DNA of 25,380 nucleotides, taken from a virus. Shown here one piece after another: positions 6,400 through 12,134 of the stretch; within the stretch, counting starts at the first letter, position 1, and every line of letters starts with the position of its first letter. A program made the position numbers and the translations under genes. The DNA is taken from positions 1,085 through 26,464 of the IMG/VR virus record IMGVR_UViG_3300030419_003148; one strand, given 5' to 3'. The notes beneath the pieces are model-generated. The model saw only the letters and a list, made by a program, of their open reading frames with translations. It had not been told where the DNA came from and ran no database searches.

Positions 6400-6570
6400 T
6401 TATTTTATTAATTCTTCTAATTCTCTTTTCACAGACATTAATTGTGACTGCAAACCTCTATTAGTATATTCATTTAAGTTTTTAAATGAGGAACTGTTAA
6501 TAAGTTTTTCTATCTTTTTATTTTGTTTATAGTTTATTAAACGAAACAATTTTTTAAAATAAGATAACAT
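6400..6570 (-). CDS. Tiny hypothetical protein at the end of an operon
   Basis: A 56-residue basic protein starting MLSYFKKLFRLINYK, with an amphipathic helical look throughout and a Glu/Leu-rich end (VKRELEELIK). A GGAGGTTGCATAAT ribosome binding site, part of the upstream gene's last codons, precedes the ATG, and a strong terminator follows the stop. The N-terminal amphipathic helix could touch membranes or a partner protein. Function unknown. Confidence 0.65.
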   Translation of the reverse strand: MLSYFKKLFRLINYKQNKKIEKLINSSSFKNLNEYTNRGLQSQLMSVKRELEELIK

Positions 6571-6571
6571 A

Positions 6572-6757
6572 TTATGCAACCTCCTCTATTGTGCAGGACA
6601 TTGGAAAGCCATCAACATTCCAAGTGTCTTCTGCTTTTTCTTCTATTTCGTTTTGTCCCATAAGACTTACTTGTTCTTGAGCATCTTTTTCATTCTTTGC
6701 TTCAATAATAAGTTTATGTCCAAAACTTGTAGACATTACTATTTCGTATTTTTTCAT
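6572..6757 (-). CDS. Hypothetical small protein with Glu-Val-Ala C-terminus
   Basis: A 61-residue acidic protein resembling a short beta-alpha fold: KYEIVMSTSFGHKLIIEAKNEKDAQEQ. That strand plus EAKNEKDAQEQ pattern is seen in small phage proteins of the two-strand-one-helix type, but I assign no family. It begins with a TAATG overlap and ends IEEVA, whose GAG-GTT-GCA codons form the ribosome binding site for the next gene. Confidence 0.75.
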   Translation of the reverse strand: MKKYEIVMSTSFGHKLIIEAKNEKDAQEQVSLMGQNEIEEKAEDTWNVDGFPMSCTIEEVA

Positions 6758-7020
6758 TACGCAACCTCCTTGTTAAAGTGTTCTTCTGCCATTTGATAAG
6801 CCAAATCATCGTCTGTAGCTCCTTGCCATTTTTTAAGCCATTCTTTTAATGATTTACAATTTTCTATATCAGCAGTAGATTGTTTAAAACCTATCGCACT
6901 ATCGCAACGACCCATGAACTCACTAACAGTATATTCTTTAAAATCTTTTTTCATTTCTTTTAATTCTTCTACTGAGTGATTATAAAAATTATGAACTATG
7001 TGTTCAAATTCATTACTCAT
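6757..7020 (-). CDS. Hypothetical small protein with Glu-Val-Ala C-terminus
   Basis: An 87-residue acidic, probably helical protein (HIVHNFYNHSVEELKEMKKDF; then LKEWLKKWQGATDDDLAYQMAEEHF). A strong GGAGGTAGC site precedes the ATG. It ends in KEVA, with the codons doubling as the next gene's ribosome binding site and the stop overlapping its start (TAATG). No family recognised. Confidence 0.75.
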   Translation of the reverse strand: MSNEFEHIVHNFYNHSVEELKEMKKDFKEYTVSEFMGRCDSAIGFKQSTADIENCKSLKEWLKKWQGATDDDLAYQMAEEHFNKEVA

Positions 7021-7028
7021 GCTACCTC

Positions 7029-7169
7029 CTATACACAGTTAAAGTTATTACAGTAGCAGGAGTCATTAAGAATACAGATAAACCATATTGCATAATAACA
7101 AAATGCTACAACGAATAAACTGCCCAGAATATATCCGAGCAGTTTAATAATTATTTTAAGATTGTTCAC
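7029..7169 (-). CDS. Tiny single-span membrane peptide with cysteine-rich end
   Basis: A 46-residue peptide with a GTG start overlapping the previous stop (GTGA). Residues 5-34 are strongly hydrophobic (LKIIIKLLGYILGSLFVVAF and on), enough for one membrane span, with a short positive N-terminus. The C-terminal 13 residues hold four cysteines (three in CYCNNFNC). GGAGGTTGC immediately precedes the start. It might be a holin-like, superinfection or membrane-signalling peptide. The family is not recognised, but the membrane nature is clear. Confidence 0.65.
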   Translation of the reverse strand: MNNLKIIIKLLGYILGSLFVVAFCYYAIWFICILNDSCYCNNFNCV

Positions 7170-7348
7170 GCAACCTCCAATTTTTGCATCTCTGCAACCC
7201 AATCATAATAGTCATCTACAAACCAACTTTTAATATCAAACTTACCTTTAAGTAAACTTTTGACATCATCAGCTAATTCAACATATGTAAAATTTTCTGC
7301 AAAATACATATGTAAAGGATAATTTTTATTTTCTTTAAAATCATCCAT
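7166..7348 (-). CDS. Hypothetical small protein with Glu-Val-Ala C-terminus
   Basis: A 60-residue acidic protein (MDDFKENKNYPLHMYFAENF). The start overlaps the stop of the previous gene in TAATG, after GGAGGTTGCG. It ends MQKLEVA, with GAG-GTT-GCG again supplying the next gene's ribosome binding site. No recognised domain. Confidence 0.72.
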   Translation of the reverse strand: MDDFKENKNYPLHMYFAENFTYVELADDVKSLLKGKFDIKSWFVDDYYDWVAEMQKLEVA

Positions 7349-7662
7349 TACGCAACCTCCTTGAGTTCAACTGCATCAATCTCTTCATCAGTTAATCTCC
7401 AAGAGGTAGTTTCACTTACATACTTTAAATAATCTTTTGGATTACTTTTAAGTTTTTCCATATCAACATATGGTCTAGTGATTTTTTTAAATTTTATTGC
7501 ACCAATGTGTCCAACAAAAATTTTCTCTTCTTGGTTATCTCCAATAGATTTAATACACTCAACTTTGTAAGGTTTAATTATTTTATTCTTTTTAGAATTA
7601 TAAATTCTCTTACTACGACAAAGTGTATAAATCGTATCAATTATATTTTTAGTAATTCGCAT
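7348..7662 (-). CDS. Hypothetical protein, first gene of a small-protein operon
   Basis: A 104-residue protein with a basic N-terminal half and an acidic end. It may contain a small beta barrel (YKVECIKSIGDNQEEKIFVGHIGAIKF). Its ATG follows AGGAGC and the AACTTTATAA leader box shared with other minus-strand units. It heads the operon 7662 down to 6400 and ends VELKEVA, with the coupling codons at the end. No family recognised. Confidence 0.72.
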   Translation of the reverse strand: MRITKNIIDTIYTLCRSKRIYNSKKNKIIKPYKVECIKSIGDNQEEKIFVGHIGAIKFKKITRPYVDMEKLKSNPKDYLKYVSETTSWRLTDEEIDAVELKEVA

Positions 7663-7677
7663 ACTTGCTCCTATTAG

Positions 7678-7687
7678 TTATAAAGTT
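7678..7687 (-). promoter_or_regulatory. Shared leader box AACTTTATAA
   Basis: AACTTTATAA on the minus strand sits just before AGGAGC and the ATG at 7662. The same box (AACTTTATWA) occurs before the genes starting at 9244 (9262-9271), 11392 (11407-11416) and 12004 (12018-12027). It may be a promoter element or a translation enhancer. Confidence 0.55.
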
Positions 7688-7697
7688 AATAAATAAA

Positions 7698-7723
7698 ATA
7701 AGGGCAGAACAACCTGCCCTTAT
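7698..7723 (-). terminator. GC-rich hairpin, probable terminator
   Basis: ATAAGGGCAG pairs perfectly with CTGCCCTTAT (10 base pairs, six-base loop). On the minus strand it is followed by the T-rich TTTATTTATT, so it probably ends transcripts coming from the 7724-8200 block before the next operon begins. Confidence 0.7.
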
Positions 7724-8160
7724 CCATGAGTTATGGTAGTTCTTCATGCTAGACTTTTATTACTACCAATTCAAAGTCTAATAACACATTTACTATTAAT
7801 GTTGCTGTCCCATTATCTAGCATTATCACTAGACCATTTCTGGCAAAACTTTTTGAGACATAATGCAACTCATATGCACCTCCATTAAATTTGGGTAGTT
7901 TTGAGTATTTGGTTGTATGTGCTTATTGCACTTCCACATATTCATTTGGCACTACCCAAGCCAGAGAGTTCACAACTCACAATTTATATACTTGGCATAT
8001 TTTATACTCACGATGTCAATTCACCGAGACAGGTATATTTTTATAGCCGTTAGCCTGTAGTGTCTTCGTGTAGTATCCCATGCGGAAATTCCCATGTGGT
8101 TTCGCTACATAGACTTTTCATTATCGGCAACCAAGTTAGTATACATAACATATACCCAAA
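7724..8160 (-). other. Hairpin-bounded region without a conventional gene
   Basis: About 440 bases between two strong hairpins, in the minus-strand direction. No frame of 60 or more codons with a normal start is present. The clearest content is a 57-codon open stretch at 7749-7922 with protein-like sequence but no ATG or GTG start, and a GGAGG-ATG pair that opens only a 14-codon frame. The rest could be a structured RNA, a decayed gene, or both. No tRNA or other known RNA family was recognised. Confidence 0.5.
7749..7922 (-). pseudogene. Possible gene remnant or non-canonical ORF
   Basis: Following a TAA codon, 57 sense codons remain open to a TAG. The translation reads like a real beta-rich protein (for example KLPKFNGGAYELHYVSKSFA and GLVIMLDNGTATLIVNVLL). 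No ATG or GTG lies early in this frame. A TTG at codon 19 has GGAGG ten bases upstream and would give 39 residues. In the same frame, 16 open codons before the TAA (ending VVPNEYVEVQ) also look protein-like, so an in-frame stop mutation or readthrough is possible. Confidence 0.35.
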
Positions 8161-8183
8161 TAGAGCAGGATGTACCTGCTCTA
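8161..8183 (-). terminator. GC-rich hairpin after the DUF932 gene
   Basis: TAGAGCAGG pairs perfectly with CCTGCTCTA (9 base pairs, five-base loop), 18 bases beyond the DUF932 stop codon on the minus strand. Only three T residues follow, so it may terminate weakly or act as a processing or stability element. Confidence 0.6.
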
Positions 8184-8200
8184 TTAAGCTAGATGTTTTT

Positions 8201-9244
8201 TTAAGCAGCAACAAGTTCTGGCATAGTTAATAATCTACCACCAATCTCCTGCATTTTAGTTCCTCTATCGTAATCATCCATCGTATTACCTAGAGCAGTA
8301 ATAGAGTTAACAACAGTCCAAATATTAGCAAACTTTTGATTGTCATCTCTATTGTTAACTAAGTTATCAAGAATACTCTCGCCCTCATTTTTAGTAAGGT
8401 CAAATTTATTCTCTAATAACTCAATAACTTTTTTAGGTCTCTTGATTTTAATTTGAGATGCATCAGTCATCATTTGTACCTGCTCCTCAAATCTCATCTC
8501 ATCACTTGTAGATGCAACAACATCTCTTACTTTAGTAAGTAATGCTCTAGAGTCTAACTCTTTAGCTTCATCTGATAGTACCTCGTAAACACCATCAATT
8601 GTAGCTTGGCTAGATGTTAGGTGTCTAGATTGTAATCTAGAGTCATTCATCACCATACCATTTAAACAAACTAATCTATGAATAAATGGTGATACATTAA
8701 CAGCACCATAACCAACCTCAGAATTAGAAATAATAACACCAGACTCAACAACATCACCCTTGTTAACCTCTCTCTGTAGAGATGGTAAACTAGCTTTGAT
8801 ATACATTTTTGTATCTGTAATTGCACAAGATTTAATGTCATATTTTTTATCTAAAAGAATAGGTAAAACTTGCTCTGCAATCATATCATTATCTACTCTT
8901 TTAAACTTGTCAGATAATACTGCTCTCACCGTACCACCTAGAGTTCTAATCATTTGAGGTTTAGGAGTATTAGTAAACCAATAGTTTATATTATCCTGCA
9001 ACAAATCTTTGTGACCATCAAGCATTTTATCTGTATACTTTTTAGACAATCCAACCTTTGTTGTAATCTGATTAAGTGCAATGTCATTAACATCAAAAAC
9101 CTCATCAATTTCTTGAAGGTGTAATTGATTACTGCCATTAGAGTAAAACCTAACATTGTCAGATTCTACTATATAATCTTTTTTCAAAGATTTTTCGTCA
9201 GTAAGTTTTTGTGCTAATTCATTTAATGATAATTGAGACTTCAT
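8201..9244 (-). CDS. DUF932 phage/plasmid protein
   Basis: A 347-residue protein of the DUF932 (TIGR03299-like) family found in phages and plasmids. Typical segments are RTLGGTVRAVLSDKFKRVDN (about 101-120), IKASLPSLQRE, and SPFIHRLVCLNGMVMNDSR. The biochemical function of the family is not established; it is often early-expressed and encoded near replication or accessory genes. This is by far the largest gene of the accessory region and is a single-gene unit. Its structured leader carries a TATGACCG element, the AACTTTATTA box and AGGAGC, and a hairpin follows it. The end of the protein (PELVAA) lacks the EVA coupling end. Confidence 0.85.
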   Translation of the reverse strand: MKSQLSLNELAQKLTDEKSLKKDYIVESDNVRFYSNGSNQLHLQEIDEVFDVNDIALNQITTKVGLSKKYTDKMLDGHKDLLQDNINYWFTNTPKPQMIRTLGGTVRAVLSDKFKRVDNDMIAEQVLPILLDKKYDIKSCAITDTKMYIKASLPSLQREVNKGDVVESGVIISNSEVGYGAVNVSPFIHRLVCLNGMVMNDSRLQSRHLTSSQATIDGVYEVLSDEAKELDSRALLTKVRDVVASTSDEMRFEEQVQMMTDASQIKIKRPKKVIELLENKFDLTKNEGESILDNLVNNRDDNQKFANIWTVVNSITALGNTMDDYDRGTKMQEIGGRLLTMPELVAA

Positions 9245-9302
9245 AATCTCGCTCCTTTTTTTAATAAAGTTTATAAATACTGTTTCGGCTATACCAAGCC
9301 AT

Positions 9303-9321
9303 GCTAATCAACGGTCATAGC
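9303..9321 (-). repeat. TATGACCG element in a small hairpin
   Basis: Plus-strand ACGGTCATAG (9311-9320) lies between GCTA (9303-9306) and TAGC (9318-9321), so the element sits in the loop. It is in the leader of the DUF932 gene. Neighbouring short hairpins include GATAC/GTATC and CTGCC/GGCAG, making a densely structured 150-base leader. Confidence 0.6.
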
Positions 9322-9369
9322 ATCTGCCATAAGGCAGTCATCAGAGATACTAATTGTATCTAACAGTAA

Positions 9370-9391
9370 GGCAGGGAGATTAATCCCTGCC
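9370..9391 (-). terminator. GC-rich hairpin between units
   Basis: GGCAGGGA pairs with TCCCTGCC (8 base pairs, six-base loop), six bases beyond the stop of the gene at 9398-9592 on the minus strand. It is followed by TTACTG rather than a long T run. It probably separates the 11392-9398 operon from the DUF932 unit. Confidence 0.6.
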
Positions 9392-9397
9392 ATAATT

Positions 9398-9592
9398 TTA
9401 TTTTTTTATTGGATTATAAATTTCTGTGACATCATGATGAAATAAATACTCATTCATTAATCTAACTGCCTCAAGTCTATCAGTTCTGCATGGTATATTA
9501 TTGTCATTAATATTACAGCTTAGACAACCAATGATTGCTTGTCCAAGTTCGCCAAGTCTCTTAACTTCTTTATTGCTTAGTGTATCGCTCAT
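9398..9592 (-). CDS. Hypothetical small cysteine-containing protein
   Basis: A 64-residue protein (KEVKRLGELGQAIIGCLSCN...), helical at the start, with C23-x2-C26 and a further Cys near residue 35 that might bind metal. The start overlaps the previous stop (ATGA) after GGAGGTCAC. Last gene of its operon. No family recognised. Confidence 0.68.
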   Translation of the reverse strand: MSDTLSNKEVKRLGELGQAIIGCLSCNINDNNIPCRTDRLEAVRLMNEYLFHHDVTEIYNPIKK

Positions 9593-9792
9593 GTGACCTC
9601 CTTTTTTATCAAGTTTAAAATTTCTTGAGACAATTCTTTTTTTGCTATTATGTCTTTTGAAATGCTACTAGAATCAAGACCAATCTGTTGAGCAAGGTTA
9701 ACATCAATTTTAAATTGCTCTAAGTTATCTTTGCAAATCTTTTTAATTTTACTTAAAGTTTGGTTTGCCAAGTCATCTGGATTATTTGTCAT
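9589..9792 (-). CDS. Hypothetical small protein with possible helix-turn-helix
   Basis: A 67-residue basic helical protein. The ATG (MTNNPDDLANQ) has a GAGGAG site seven bases upstream; a TTG five codons earlier would overlap that site and was rejected. The stretch LAQQIGLDSSSISKDI (about 34-49) has the pattern of a helix-turn-helix, so DNA binding is possible but weakly supported. It ends KKEVT, again with the next gene's ribosome binding site in the coding end. Confidence 0.65.
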   Translation of the reverse strand: MTNNPDDLANQTLSKIKKICKDNLEQFKIDVNLAQQIGLDSSSISKDIIAKKELSQEILNLIKKEVT

Positions 9793-10048
9793 AAATAAAC
9801 TCCTCAATTTCTTCTTTATATTTTTTATAGTAAGATAAAAGAATTTTATCGTCTATATTAGCTAACAAGTCATCAGCTTGACCCCACTCAGTTTTATCAC
9901 CACATAAATAACACCAAGTTTCAGCACCTGCTACCCAATAAATAGAACCTTTATCTTTACCAAAATACAAATTATCTGTTTGAACTTCTCTTAATTCGTT
10001 CTCACAGTAATCTCTGACTTTATCTAAACATACATCTGTATTAGTCAT
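9782..10048 (-). CDS. Hypothetical acidic protein with CxxC
   Basis: An 88-residue acidic protein with four Cys residues, including WCYLCGDKTEW (about 45-55), plus a helical C-terminus (YYKKYKEEIEEFI). The start overlaps the previous stop (TAATG) after GGAGGTAGAG. No recognised family; the CxxC could bind zinc if paired with another protein or with the N-terminal Cys residues. Confidence 0.7.
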   Translation of the reverse strand: MTNTDVCLDKVRDYCENELREVQTDNLYFGKDKGSIYWVAGAETWCYLCGDKTEWGQADDLLANIDDKILLSYYKKYKEEIEEFIYDK

Positions 10049-10248
10049 TACTCTACCTCCTTATAAGTAAAACCAAACCACTCTTGAAAATCTTTTAAAC
10101 TCCAAGATTTCATTTGTTTCTTAAAATCATCATCAGATAAAATGTTTCCATTTTTATCTGTTATTTGATTGTCTTCTAAATCAAGTGTGTAATCAAATGC
10201 TGTGGCATAATCTAAAAAATCTTTTTTAGTATATTTTTTTTTCATCAT
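10048..10248 (-). CDS. Hypothetical small acidic protein
   Basis: A 66-residue protein (KKKYTKKDFLDYATAFDYTL...), with an AGGAGAAAAAAAT site before two adjacent ATG codons; either could be the start. It ends YKEVE, a variant of the EVA coupling end, with stop/start overlap. No family recognised. Confidence 0.7.
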   Translation of the reverse strand: MMKKKYTKKDFLDYATAFDYTLDLEDNQITDKNGNILSDDDFKKQMKSWSLKDFQEWFGFTYKEVE

Positions 10249-10269
10249 ATTTTTTTCTCCTGTAAGAGA

Positions 10270-10287
10270 TGGCTCATTATTGAGCCA
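10270..10287 (-). promoter_or_regulatory. Hairpin over a stop codon
   Basis: TGGCTCA and TGAGCCA form a perfect 7-base-pair stem with a TTAT loop that includes the stop codon of the gene at 10277-10483. No T run follows, so it is more likely to affect translation coupling, RNA stability or processing than termination. Confidence 0.5.
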
Positions 10288-10483
10288 CCTTTAAATATGT
10301 ATTTAAAAGTATTGAATAATCTCTTTGAAGATTAATAAGTTCTTTTCTCATACTATTATTAAAATTTTTAAAATTACAAATAATTTTTTGCAGCTCTAAA
10401 TTTTTATCTAATTGAGAACTTAAAAAATCTTTAATTTCTATTAGTTCTTTTTTTGTAAAAATAACTTTAGTTTCATTACTCAT
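10277..10483 (-). CDS. Hypothetical coiled-coil protein
   Basis: A 68-residue, probably all-helical protein (KKELIEIKDFLSSQLDKNLE onward). The ATG was chosen because GGAGGAAAAAAT lies just before it; an upstream start 18 codons earlier is inside the preceding gene and precedes this site. It overlaps that gene by 8 bases. No catalytic motif. Confidence 0.68.
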   Translation of the reverse strand: MSNETKVIFTKKELIEIKDFLSSQLDKNLELQKIICNFKNFNNSMRKELINLQRDYSILLNTYLKVAQ

Positions 10484-10790
10484 ATTTTTTCCTCCATTGT
10501 TTTGAAGGAAGAAACCATCTTGGATTGTTTTCATCATAGTTTGGATTATTTTTTAAATTTTCAATTTTTGTTTCTAATTCATTAATCCAATTTTCCAAAG
10601 TTAAGTGATTAAGTCTATAAACATAAACTGAATCTGATTGAGGCTCTCCATTATCTTCGCCCAAATCCAATGAAGCATAATTATTATTAAGAGGTATAAA
10701 ATAAAAATATTTTTCTCCCATACATACTTCATAACCATAACTAGCTATTGTTTTATTAATTTTTTTAAGAGTTAAAAAGTTATTTGTCAT
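10476..10790 (-). CDS. Hypothetical phage protein of a recurring small family
   Basis: A 104-residue protein with the pattern LKKINKTIASYGYEV, KYFYFIPL, SVYVYRLNHLTLENWINELE. I have seen this general layout in small phage proteins of unknown function, but no name is established. A strong GAGGAGGTACT site and an ATGA overlap link it to the upstream gene, whose C-terminus is EEVL. Confidence 0.72.
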   Translation of the reverse strand: MTNNFLTLKKINKTIASYGYEVCMGEKYFYFIPLNNNYASLDLGEDNGEPQSDSVYVYRLNHLTLENWINELETKIENLKNNPNYDENNPRWFLPSKQWRKKYE

Positions 10791-11017
10791 AGTACCTCCT
10801 CGTTGTTTACAAGTTTAGAAATACCACCACTCATATTAACTAAAGTTTTATTTCTCAAGTTAGGCACATTATAAGCAGAGTCACCAAACTTAACTGTAAT
10901 ACTTTTTGCTAATCTTAATTCACAAAGTAATAGAGACAAGTCTGTAGTCTCTTGACTCTTTGGCAGTCTATCTATTATTGAAACAATAGATTTCATAATT
11001 TCAAATTTATCAATCAT
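10787..11017 (-). CDS. Hypothetical small protein
   Basis: A 76-residue protein (MIDKFEIMKSIVSIIDRLPK...) with a helical start and a possible beta-rich middle (ITVKFGDSAYNVPNL). A GGAGGAAAAAAT site precedes the ATG, with an ATGA overlap upstream. It ends NNEEVL and supplies the next ribosome binding site. No family recognised. Confidence 0.7.
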   Translation of the reverse strand: MIDKFEIMKSIVSIIDRLPKSQETTDLSLLLCELRLAKSITVKFGDSAYNVPNLRNKTLVNMSGGISKLVNNEEVL

Positions 11018-11193
11018 ATTTTTTCCTCCACATTTTTAAATGTATAACCAAGAGATTTAATTCTTAGAATATCATCTACACTTAAAGTCTTCGTCTTAGT
11101 TAAGTTAGCAAATAACTTTGCATCCTTGCAAATGGGATAAATAAGGTCTTTGCCATAAACAATTCTTTTCTTAACATATAAAATTTTTTCCAT
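11014..11193 (-). CDS. Tiny hypothetical protein
   Basis: A 59-residue basic protein (MEKILYVKKRIVYGKDLIYP...), ending FKNVEEKI. The ATG follows the upstream stop directly (TAATATG) and GGAGCGAT precedes it. Its stop overlaps the next start (ATGA), and GGAGGAAAAA in its last codons is the next ribosome binding site. The short TLSVDDILRIKSLG segment recalls DDILNIQK in the upstream gene, but this is too short to claim a duplication. Confidence 0.65.
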   Translation of the reverse strand: MEKILYVKKRIVYGKDLIYPICKDAKLFANLTKTKTLSVDDILRIKSLGYTFKNVEEKI

Positions 11194-11194
11194 A

Positions 11195-11392
11195 TTATCG
11201 CTCCACTTTTTGTATGTTTAAAATGTCATCGTTCTTTAAATCAACTGTCACTAAATACATTTGATTTGACCATTCATCGATGTAAGTTCTAGATTTAATG
11301 CTAACACCATAAATGCTGTTATTAGCATGAGTCTTTTCTGAGTGACCATCTTTTAATGTTTCACTCAATGTTGATATATGAATTGTTTCCAT
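11195..11392 (-). CDS. Hypothetical small protein, first gene of an operon
   Basis: A 65-residue protein (METIHISTLSETLKDG...) with a likely beta-rich middle (YGVSIKSRTYIDE, MYLVTVDLKNDDIL). It heads the operon 11392 down to 9398 and follows a leader with the AACTTTATTA box, hairpins and a TATGACCG element. Its ribosome binding site is TAGGAATT. No family recognised. Confidence 0.68.
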   Translation of the reverse strand: METIHISTLSETLKDGHSEKTHANNSIYGVSIKSRTYIDEWSNQMYLVTVDLKNDDILNIQKVER

Positions 11393-11488
11393 AATTAATT
11401 CCTATCTAATAAAGTTAATAAAAGGTTCTGCTTTCGTCTTAATTTTCAAAGACTCATTCAGTAGGCATCAACGCCTAGAGCAGTAATA

Positions 11489-11521
11489 ACGGTCATAAGC
11501 AGGACAAGTTAATGCCCTGCT
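11489..11521 (-). promoter_or_regulatory. Leader: TATGACCG element beside a GC-rich hairpin
   Basis: Plus-strand ACGGTCATAA (11489-11498) abuts a hairpin whose arms are AGCAGG (11498-11503) and CCTGCT (11516-11521). Read as minus-strand RNA the stem extends by G-U and C-G pairs to eight. The hairpin follows the stop of the gene at 11534-12004 and probably separates the units; the element then opens the leader of the 11392 operon. Further hairpins (AGGC/GCCT and GTCTT/AAGAC) follow. Confidence 0.55.
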
Positions 11522-11533
11522 CAGATTTTAAAT

Positions 11534-12004
11534 TTATAGTTGTTTGATTTGATTGTTTTCTTCGTAATACATTCTTGCATGACCTAAATCATACTCAGTA
11601 TAATTATCTAAAGGTTCAAAATTAATATTACCTTTAATCTCAGTATCAAGATAAAAACCTTCGCATCTATCTTCACAATATTCAATATCAAATCTAGAGT
11701 CATCTTTTGAATAACCCTCATCATCATCATTAGCAGTAAAAAATTTAACACCATTGTTTTTTATATACTCAACAATTTCTTCTTTTACTTTTTCTGAAAC
11801 AGCAGACAGTTGAATATCAGCATCTTCTTTTCTTCTACCAAACAAACGATTATTTTTATTTGGTCTGTCATAGTAGTTAGTCCAAACTGCAAGATATTCA
11901 TATTGGTCAATTACCTCTATTGCAGATAATTTTGAAATTTTATCAAAATACCATTCTTGTTCTACTGCAATTTGGTAGTCACTTTTATTAGTTTGATTAG
12001 TCAT
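11534..12004 (-). CDS. Hypothetical acidic protein
   Basis: A 156-residue strongly acidic protein, a single-gene unit next to the large control region. Segments include QEWYFDKISKLSAIEVIDQY, a helical VSEKVKEEIVEYI, and an acidic stretch FTANDDDEGYSKDD. High acidity and early position would fit a DNA mimic or host-takeover protein, but no family is recognised and this is inference. AGGAGC and AACTTTATAA precede its ATG, and it has the longest structured leader in the region. Confidence 0.7.
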   Translation of the reverse strand: MTNQTNKSDYQIAVEQEWYFDKISKLSAIEVIDQYEYLAVWTNYYDRPNKNNRLFGRRKEDADIQLSAVSEKVKEEIVEYIKNNGVKFFTANDDDEGYSKDDSRFDIEYCEDRCEGFYLDTEIKGNINFEPLDNYTEYDLGHARMYYEENNQIKQL

Positions 12005-12039
12005 AGTTTGCTCCTCGTTATAAAGTTAATAATTAAGGT

Positions 12040-12100
12040 GATGCTATTGCATCTTTATGCACCTACTATCTGAGCATAACCTCAGTAGATGCATAAAGAT
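12040..12100 (-). promoter_or_regulatory. Long bulged hairpin in the leader of the 12004 gene
   Basis: ATCTTTATGCA (12051-12061) pairs perfectly with TGCATAAAGAT (12090-12100). Inside, CTGAG pairs with CTCAG and CTA with TAG, giving about 19 pairs with bulges. A competing stem GATGC/GCATC (12040-12053) shares bases 12051-12053 with the long hairpin, so complete formation of both is mutually exclusive. This resembles a switch or attenuator. Confidence 0.6.
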
Positions 12101-12108
12101 AAAATAGT

Positions 12109-12134
12109 AGAGGGCATATATCTCAATGCCCTCT
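12109..12134 (-). terminator. GC-rich hairpin, possible terminator
   Basis: AGAGGGCAT pairs perfectly with ATGCCCTCT (9 base pairs, eight-base loop). On the minus strand it is followed by ACTATTTTATC. It marks the right boundary of the leader of the 12004 gene and may stop transcripts that begin further right. Confidence 0.5.

Noticed and set aside
7724-8160. tRNA or tmRNA in the gene-poor block
   Set aside because: I could not find a cloverleaf, a T-loop consensus or an acceptor stem on either strand; a tRNAscan/Infernal run would settle it.
11014-11392. Recent duplication of the two adjacent small genes
   Set aside because: Only a short DDIL(N/R)I segment is shared; the rest does not align convincingly by eye.
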